Assembly: GCA_964194535.1 (NCBI GenBank)
Contig: CAXMMX010000097.1
Coordinates: 1-11,090 of the forward strand
Reading direction: 5' to 3'
From: UBA2767 sp964194535
GTDB lineage: Bacteria; Pseudomonadota; Alphaproteobacteria; Rhizobiales; Methyloligellaceae
Length of the DNA stretch: 11,090 nucleotides
Below are positions 6,681 to 11,090 of the stretch, piece by piece. How positions within the stretch are numbered: position 1 is the stretch's first letter; each line of letters begins with the position of its first letter. The notes below the pieces were generated by a model that saw nothing but the letters and a program-made list of their open reading frames with translations, was not told the origin of the DNA and did no database searches. The position numbers and the translations under genes were made by a program.

Positions 6681-6948
6681 TAGGGTCAGGACTCATTAAT
6701 GGCATTCAATTGTGTTTGTTCAGGAGGGTTCGAATGTTGGGAAACAAGCGCAAGAACAGGCTTCTCGCCTTTTCGAGCATTGTTTGCCAGCAGGCGGGCC
6801 CTTCTGACCAAACCCCGCGGGCTAGGTAGATCTTGCCCCTGAGTGCGTTAGAAAGGCTTGAAAACCAAGCGGTTGCCTGCGCCTTTCTGTCTGCTCAGCG
6901 GCAAAATCCACCGCGCACAATGGATGCCATTAATGGATCCTGACCCTA
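6681..6948. mobile_element. MITE-like element with 33-34 bp terminal inverted repeats
   Basis: The left end (6681-6714) and right end (6916-6948) are inverted repeats. They begin TAGGGTCAGGA and end TCCTGACCCTA. The 23-bp cores (6683-6705 and 6924-6946) differ at two adjacent bases, and similarity continues inward to CAATTGTG/CACAATGG. Both outer borders carry TA, consistent with a TA target duplication as made by IS630/Tc1-mariner elements or the IS427 group of IS5. The total is 268 bp with no transposase, so it would move only in trans. An internal hairpin AGAAAGGC/GCCTTTCT lies at 6850-6888. I cannot name the parent IS. Confidence 0.8.
6734..6829 (+). CDS. Possible 31-aa ORF inside the MITE-like element
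   Basis: ATG at 6734 is preceded by a near-consensus AGGAGGG at 6722-6728, spacing 5-6 bp. This is the strongest Shine-Dalgarno match in the window. The peptide is basic at first (MLGNKRKNRLLAF) and stops at TAG 6827. Beyond that TAG the same frame stays open to TGA 6941 at the right terminal repeat, so one stop interrupts a 69-codon frame that spans most of the element. I do not recognise the peptide. It may be a remnant or chance. Confidence 0.25.
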   Translation: MLGNKRKNRLLAFSSIVCQQAGPSDQTPRAR

Positions 6949-7125
6949 ATGCAGTGGGGCACGCTTACCAAGCCCAATCCTTCCAGCAGCATGTTTTTGC
7001 AGATTTGTGATTGGAGGGGCACTTGCGTTATTTGGCCACAAATTTGATGTTGTGAGAGATATATACTTCATAAGGTTTTGAAATTGCCTTGTCCGATAAT
7101 GGCCCGATTGCTGGAAGGGTGTCCC
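6949..7125. other. Intergenic region before the DUF302 gene
   Basis: The stretch has no gene that I can support. An AT-rich section (7040-7076) contains TTGATG and TATATAC but not at ordinary promoter spacing. The promoter for the downstream genes probably lies here. A ribosome binding site GGAAGGG is at 7113-7119. Confidence 0.4.
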
Positions 7126-7581
7126 ATGCGTTCAATTCTCATACTTGCCCTCTCACTGCTGATTTTTACCCCGGCCGCGCAAGCGGAAAAACTCTTGGTG
7201 GTGAAACAAAGTTCCCATTCGGTTTCCAAGACGCTCGACCGGCTGACGGCTGTGATGCAAAAGAAGGGCATCACCATTTTCGCGCGGGTAGACCACGCCG
7301 CAGGCGCGAAAAGGGTTGGAGAGGACATGAAGCCGACCGAGCTGCTGATCTTCGGCAACCCGAAACTTGGTACGCCGCTCATGCTGGTAAAACCGGAAAT
7401 CGGCGTCGATCTGCCGCTCAAGGCGCTTGCCTGGCAGGACGATAGCGGCAAGGTGTGGCTTGGCTACACGGCCCCCGCTGCGCTGAAGGAGCGTCATGGC
7501 GTCAGCGGGCGCGATGAGGTTTTCAAAAAGATGACCGGCGCTCTCGACAAGCTTACCAATGCGGCCATCAAGGCTGAATAG
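7126..7581 (+). CDS. Secreted DUF302 family protein (151 aa)
   Basis: The protein begins with a signal peptide (MRSILILALSLLIFTPAAQA, cleavage before Glu21). The remaining 131 residues match the DUF302 layout: an opening strand KLLVVKQSSHSVSKTLDRL, a helix ending in KKGITIFARVDH (His57), then PTELLIFGNPKLGTPLM (70-86), and a closing KVWLGYTAPAALKERHG. The family's function is unknown; a periplasmic location is expected here. ATG 7126 is chosen over the in-frame TTG at 7078 because GGAAGGG sits 6 bp before it and the signal peptide then starts at residue 1. The PAP2 gene follows after 41 bp on the same strand, so the two may be co-transcribed. Confidence 0.85.
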   Translation: MRSILILALSLLIFTPAAQAEKLLVVKQSSHSVSKTLDRLTAVMQKKGITIFARVDHAAGAKRVGEDMKPTELLIFGNPKLGTPLMLVKPEIGVDLPLKALAWQDDSGKVWLGYTAPAALKERHGVSGRDEVFKKMTGALDKLTNAAIKAE

Positions 7582-7622
7582 AGTCGCGATATCAGTTAAA
7601 TAGCTTTCATGAGAAAAATACG

Positions 7623-8423
7623 ATGGCCGGCCATGGAATTCCTGAAAAAATATCGCGTCTGGCCGCATATGAAAAAGCTGCTCTTGCGCTGTCTGTCCTG
7701 GCTTGCGCTTTCCTCATCATCGATCCGCTGGTGCTTGGCGTGGTTCGTGAATTCGATACCGGGACACGCAACTTTTTTCGCGCACTTACCTATCTTGGCA
7801 AGTCCAACTGGATCCTCATTCTTTCAGGCGCCCTGATTCTGCTTTTTACATGGTTGGGGGCGAAGCAGGCCAGACCCCGGAACAATGCCGCTTACAGGCT
7901 TGCCCAGCAGTTGCTGCTGTTTCTGTTTTCCACTGTTGCACTGTCGGGTCTGGGCGTCTCGCTGCTAAAGAATGTTCTGGGGCGCGCACGGCCAAAGTTC
8001 TTCGAGAAGCTGGGGCCTGTCGAGTTTCAGCCATTCACCTTCGATTACGACTTTGCTTCTTTTCCCTCAGGCCACGCCACTACCGCAGGTGCATTGGCGG
8101 GCGTACTGGCCATTGTCTGGCCGCGGGCCCGGGTTCCCCTGTTTATTGCCGGGGCATGGATTGCATCGACCAGGTTTCTTATCGGCGCCCATTATTTCAG
8201 TGACGTTGTCGCAGGCTGCGCCATAGGCGTAGCATCGGCTTACTTTCTTCGGGACCGCCTTGCACTCAGAGATTGGCTGTTCAGGAAGCATGAGGACGGG
8301 TCCATCAGGCTTCGTGGCGGGGTGATGCTTCGCTCCGCAACGCGTAGCCTGACATCCAGATTCGAGGCACTTGGCACAGATCTGATCGAGTGGGTAAAAC
8401 CGGACAAAGAACCGCGACAATAA
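7623..8423 (+). CDS. PAP2 family membrane phosphatase (266 aa), possible lipid A phosphatase
   Basis: An inner-membrane phosphatase with its active site expected on the periplasmic side. All three PAP2 motifs are present: KX6RP as K116...R123-P124 (KNVLGRARP), PSGH at 148-151, and the third motif R184-x5-H190-x3-D194 (TRFLIGAHYFSD; Thr replaces the usual Ser before Arg). Six hydrophobic segments lie at about 18-40, 62-80, 95-115, 150-166, 170-186 and 195-209. A basic, soluble C-terminal tail follows from about 210. Substrates in this family include lipid A, phosphatidylglycerophosphate and undecaprenyl diphosphate; sequence alone does not decide. The two LpxQ-like genes directly downstream favour a lipid A 1-phosphatase (LpxE-like) role. 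That is inference. The ATG at 7623 has only a weak GAG upstream. Confidence 0.85.
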   Translation: MAGHGIPEKISRLAAYEKAALALSVLACAFLIIDPLVLGVVREFDTGTRNFFRALTYLGKSNWILILSGALILLFTWLGAKQARPRNNAAYRLAQQLLLFLFSTVALSGLGVSLLKNVLGRARPKFFEKLGPVEFQPFTFDYDFASFPSGHATTAGALAGVLAIVWPRARVPLFIAGAWIASTRFLIGAHYFSDVVAGCAIGVASAYFLRDRLALRDWLFRKHEDGSIRLRGGVMLRSATRSLTSRFEALGTDLIEWVKPDKEPRQ

Positions 8424-8489
8424 GCTTCACAGGTCATCCGCGCCTGGCGGTATTCAAACTCTTATGCTGCGTGTTATAGCTCGCTTCCG

Positions 8490-9668
8490 ATGTCCAGGAG
8501 TGAGGGGGCGCGTGGTTTCGCGGGCTGTCGATTTATGAATTTTACCGCGTTTCAGAAATTAAGATGGCGTGCCCCCATGCACCGTGCCTCCATGCACCGT
8601 GCACAAGTGCGCCATGGTTCGCGCACATGCGCCAACTGCGGCCTCGCTTTACGGGCAGGGGGTCTTGTTCTGGGCGCAGGGCTCACAGCTGGGCTTATCT
8701 GGGCCATCGCCGGCGATACGGCAGCGGCCTCGGCGTTGGTGCACCGGTTTGGCTCCATTCACGCCTTTTTTGGCGCGGTACTTGTGTCGTTCCTTCTCTA
8801 TTCAGGACTGTCTTTCTTTTCAGGAGTGGCCGCCGGCATCCTGGCGCTCTGTGACTGGTTGCCTAGGGTTGCATTTGGCGGTGCGCTTCTGGGCGTCCTC
8901 CCATTCGCGCAGGTTTCAGGCACGCCGGCGGGCAATCCCGGTTCAGGAGACGCTGTGATCGCTGCGCGTTCGGAAATGCAAGTCGGTTTTTATATGGGTC
9001 AAAGCATCACGCCGCGCTCGGACGTTACAATGAAGGCGCCTGACGATACCGACATCACGCTGAAAAATCTGAAATGGAAATCCGATTCCTTCAGGCCCTC
9101 GCCCTATTATGGCGGGCGGGCCATCGACTGGAATGCGCGCGTGCCCGCATTGGGGGCCATGGTGGATTACACCCACGCCAAGGCCACCGCCGATCGCACC
9201 CAAACTGTTTCACAATCGGGTAAGCGCAGCGGCAAGGATGTGCCGCCGGATGAGCCGTTCGAGGCCACCTTCCGCAAGCTGGAATTCACCCATGGGCTGA
9301 ATTTCCTGACCATTAATGGGGTCTATCGGGCAGCTGGCCTGCATCGGCGGATCATCCCCTATGCGGGTATCGGCATCGGCTTCTCGATCCCGTATGTGCA
9401 TGCGCGGCTTCACGGTCAACCAAAAAGTGAACAGGTTCTCGAAGCTCAAATGACCGGTATTGCCTACCAGGTCCTGGGCGGCATTGAATGGCGGGTGTTC
9501 AAATCGGACCGGCGATCGGTCTTCACCGAATACAAGCTGACTTATACCACCCATGATGTGAAACTGAGGAACGGTCGCGGGTTGAAGACCAATATACTGA
9601 TACACCAGTTCAATGTTGGCGGTTACTATACGCCCTGGCGTCAGGGTGCCGGGCGGTTAGCGAAATAG
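8490..9668 (+). CDS. LpxQ-like outer-membrane barrel with N-terminal membrane region, paralogue 1 (392 aa)
   Basis: The C-terminal part (about 162-381) resembles rhizobial lipid A oxidase LpxQ: MQVGFYMGQSITPRSDVTM, KSDSFRPSPYYGGRAIDW, VDYTHAKATA, KLEFTHGLNFLTINGVYR, PYAGIGIGFSIPYV, VFTEYKL, LKTNILIHQFNVGGYYTP. LpxQ converts the proximal glucosamine of lipid A to 2-aminogluconate, using oxygen. Unlike LpxQ, which has a short signal peptide, residues 54-142 here contain about three hydrophobic helices ending LGVLPFAQVSG, which looks like a late signal-peptidase site. A CANC motif (47-50) precedes them. The true start is uncertain: M16 (8535), M30 or M35 are also possible and none has a good ribosome site. 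A 15-bp near-tandem repeat (about 8578-8607) gives MHRAS-MHRAQ. It is 45% or so identical by eye to the next gene over the barrel. Confidence 0.75.
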   Translation: MSRSEGARGFAGCRFMNFTAFQKLRWRAPMHRASMHRAQVRHGSRTCANCGLALRAGGLVLGAGLTAGLIWAIAGDTAAASALVHRFGSIHAFFGAVLVSFLLYSGLSFFSGVAAGILALCDWLPRVAFGGALLGVLPFAQVSGTPAGNPGSGDAVIAARSEMQVGFYMGQSITPRSDVTMKAPDDTDITLKNLKWKSDSFRPSPYYGGRAIDWNARVPALGAMVDYTHAKATADRTQTVSQSGKRSGKDVPPDEPFEATFRKLEFTHGLNFLTINGVYRAAGLHRRIIPYAGIGIGFSIPYVHARLHGQPKSEQVLEAQMTGIAYQVLGGIEWRVFKSDRRSVFTEYKLTYTTHDVKLRNGRGLKTNILIHQFNVGGYYTPWRQGAGRLAK

Positions 9669-9702
9669 CGGCATTCGAGTTTTACAAACCTCAAAAAAAG
9701 GC

Positions 9703-9710
9703 GAGGAAAG
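9703..9710 (+). promoter_or_regulatory. Ribosome binding site of paralogue 2
   Basis: GAGGAAAG ends 4 bp before ATG 9715. Only 46 bp separate this start from the end of paralogue 1, with no terminator, so the pair is probably one transcript. Confidence 0.7.
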
Positions 9711-9714
9711 TCTC

Positions 9715-10779
9715 ATGAGCCACACATACATTCGAACGCACCCCATTGGCGAGCGCATACGTTGCGCGGGGTGGATGAATGCGGCAATTTTGCTTAGTTC
9801 CCTGGGGGCTCTTGCCGTCACTTTTATCTTCACCCATCCCGGCCTCTCGCCTGATCTCATGGGGCCGTTTGCGGCAATCCACGGTCTGCTTGCGAGCGGC
9901 ACGCTGGCCATGGTGGCCTACGGCGCGCTCATGGGCGCTCTTTGGCCTCTGGCGCAGGTCATTGCGGGGGTGGAAGCTGTCGCCAGGTTAACCGGGATTG
10001 CAGGCCTTGCCGCTGTCCTTCCCTTTGCCCAGGCCGCAGGGCCTGGCGGGGGCGCGGCATCATCTTCCCATGCAGGGCAAGCCGCTACTGCCGGGCATGA
10101 AATCCAGCTCGGCTTCTATGGCGGGTACAACCGCACCATGGCCAGCAAGGTGCATATGGTTCAGCCGGGCGGAACGGATCTCACTTTCACCGACGTGAAG
10201 TGGATCGGTGAATCCTTCAGGCCCGAGCCCTATTGGGGGTTGCGCGCGACATACTGGAACCCGAAGCTGCGCGGTCTGGGCTTTATGTTCGATTATTCCC
10301 ACGCCAAGGTGACGGCCCTGAAGACGCAGAAACTCAATCAGACGGGCAAACGCGATGGCGTTGACGTTCCTCCAACGGAGCCTTTCAACAAGACCTTCCG
10401 CAAGGTTGAGTTCACCCACGGGTTGAACTTTTTCACGCTCAACGCACTGTACAAGGCGCGGGGGCTGCACGCGCGCTTCGCGCCTTATACTGGCATCGGC
10501 ATCGGGTTGTCGGTCCCCCATGTGGACACGCGCCGCGCGGGCGCCCCGATCGAGAGCCGCACATATGGACACCAGATCACCGGGCTCGCTTTCCAGGCGC
10601 TTGGCGGTATCGAGTGGCGATTGGGGAACACGGGCCGCGTTTCGGCGTTTGCCGAATACAAGCTCACCCACTCTTCGAACAATGCAAAACTGAACGGCGG
10701 CGGTACGCTCGACACCGATATGTGGACGCATCAGGTGCCGGTTGGCATCTCGTATCATCGCCGGTTGGGGGCGAAGTAG
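9715..10779 (+). CDS. LpxQ-like outer-membrane barrel with N-terminal membrane region, paralogue 2 (354 aa)
   Basis: A tandem paralogue of the preceding gene with the same two-part plan. Residues 22-41, 53-80 and 82-106 are hydrophobic, ending AVLPFAQAAG, a good signal-peptidase-like site. A Gly/Ala/Ser linker covers about 107-127. The barrel (129-348) reads IQLGFYGGYNRTMASKV, SFRPEPYWGLRATYW, FDYSHAKVTA, VEFTHGLNFFTLNALYK, PYTGIGIGLSVPHV, AFAEYKL, with an end similar to LpxQ (GGGTLDTDMWTHQVPVGISY). Both paralogues share a long loop KRxGxDVPPxEPFxxTFRK, which is the best conserved part. An enzymatic role in lipid A oxidation is inferred from family resemblance. A purely structural small barrel remains possible, since annotated 'lipid A oxidases' are mostly untested. 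Confidence 0.78.
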   Translation: MSHTYIRTHPIGERIRCAGWMNAAILLSSLGALAVTFIFTHPGLSPDLMGPFAAIHGLLASGTLAMVAYGALMGALWPLAQVIAGVEAVARLTGIAGLAAVLPFAQAAGPGGGAASSSHAGQAATAGHEIQLGFYGGYNRTMASKVHMVQPGGTDLTFTDVKWIGESFRPEPYWGLRATYWNPKLRGLGFMFDYSHAKVTALKTQKLNQTGKRDGVDVPPTEPFNKTFRKVEFTHGLNFFTLNALYKARGLHARFAPYTGIGIGLSVPHVDTRRAGAPIESRTYGHQITGLAFQALGGIEWRLGNTGRVSAFAEYKLTHSSNNAKLNGGGTLDTDMWTHQVPVGISYHRRLGAK

Positions 10780-10822
10780 CGCGGCAATTCAATGTGCGCT
10801 GTGCAAGATGCCCCGGGGGTCA

Positions 10823-10851
10823 TTGACGCGCCGCGGCGCATGGCCTAGGAG
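10823..10851 (+). promoter_or_regulatory. Promoter of the initiator tRNA gene
   Basis: TTGACG (-35, 10823-10828), a 17-bp spacer and TAGGAG (-10, 10846-10851) are followed by a GC-rich stretch of the kind found at stringently controlled stable-RNA promoters. The -35 is close to the alphaproteobacterial TTGAC consensus, and the -10 is a weak match. Transcription would begin near 10858, about 64 bases before the tRNA. The spacer contains the perfect palindrome GCGCCGCGGCGC (10828-10839). Confidence 0.55.
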
Positions 10852-10891
10852 TACGCCCTGCACTGATACGCGGTCGAAAAAAATCACCGCT

Positions 10892-10908
10892 GCCGGGCAT
10901 TTCCCGGC
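10892..10908 (+). other. Hairpin in the tRNA leader
   Basis: GCCGGG and CCCGGC form a perfect 6-bp stem around a 5-nt loop, 14 bases before the tRNA. No T-run follows on the plus strand. It may take part in 5' leader folding or processing. Confidence 0.4.
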
Positions 10909-10921
10909 GTGTCACGATTGA

Positions 10922-10998
<77 letters not shown>

Positions 10999-11010
10999 TT
11001 AAGACCCTAC

Positions 11011-11043
11011 GGCCGTTTCCATTGGAGGCGGCTTTGTTTTTTT
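11011..11043 (+). terminator. Rho-independent terminator after tRNA-fMet
   Basis: GCCG (11012-11015) pairs with CGGC (11029-11032), with a continuing inner stem TTCC/GGAG. It is followed by CTTTG and a run of seven T residues (11037-11043). It lies 13 bases after the CCA end. Confidence 0.7.
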
Positions 11044-11090
11044 GCTGTGTGAATGTGAGGATTTCCGCTAGCGCACCGACCAAAATAACG

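Noticed and set aside
7078..7125. TTG start extending the DUF302 protein by 16 residues
   Set aside because: It would bury the signal peptide, and GGAAGGG is correctly placed for ATG 7126.
8067..8420. Minus-strand frame of 117 codons antisense to the PAP2 gene
   Set aside because: The plus strand carries all three PAP2 motifs. The antisense product is Cys/Pro-rich with no family.
10060..10758. Minus-strand frame of 232 codons
   Set aside because: It is exactly antisense to LpxQ-like paralogue 2. The plus-strand product has clear barrel motifs and a ribosome site, and the antisense one has none.

Overview
The window looks like chromosomal DNA of an alphaproteobacterium. The evidence is the 23S 3' end and 5S sequence, an initiator tRNA of alphaproteobacterial type (TCAGG/CCTGA anticodon stem, C1 x A72 mismatch), a PabB-PabC fusion, and two proteins resembling rhizobial lipid A oxidase LpxQ. 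I cannot name a genus. There is no phage, plasmid or CRISPR signature. The only mobile element is a short transposase-less one.

Layout. 1-350 is the 3' end of a 23S rRNA gene. 351-832 is an unusually decorated 23S-5S spacer with 29-bp palindromic elements and a tandem duplication of about 140 bp. 833-948 is 5S rRNA, followed by more palindromic elements and a strong intrinsic terminator at 1104-1136. 1137-1727 holds inverted repeats and one possible small membrane-protein gene. 1728-3122 is a YcbB/LdtD-type L,D-transpeptidase, convergent with a Cys-containing ArsP/DUF318-type permease (3127-4260, minus). That permease is divergent from a secreted DM13-domain protein (4411-4806). A PabB-PabC fusion (4836-6641, minus) has a 268-bp MITE-like element 39 bp upstream of its start. 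Then, all on the plus strand: a secreted DUF302 protein (7126-7581), a PAP2 phosphatase (7623-8423), and two tandem paralogues with an LpxQ-like outer-membrane barrel behind an N-terminal multi-helix membrane region (8490-9668 and 9715-10779). The window closes with a stand-alone initiator tRNA that has its own promoter and terminator.

How the genes may work together. The clearest functional unit is 7623-10779. In Rhizobium, lipid A 1-phosphatase (a PAP2 enzyme) makes the substrate that LpxQ oxidises. A PAP2 enzyme next to two LpxQ-like proteins therefore suggests a lipid A or outer-membrane remodelling locus, and the membrane-domain/barrel architecture is unusual. With the L,D-transpeptidase, several genes here act on the cell envelope. 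The other strong signal is structural: hairpin elements around the 5S gene have changed in paired positions, so folding appears to be kept.
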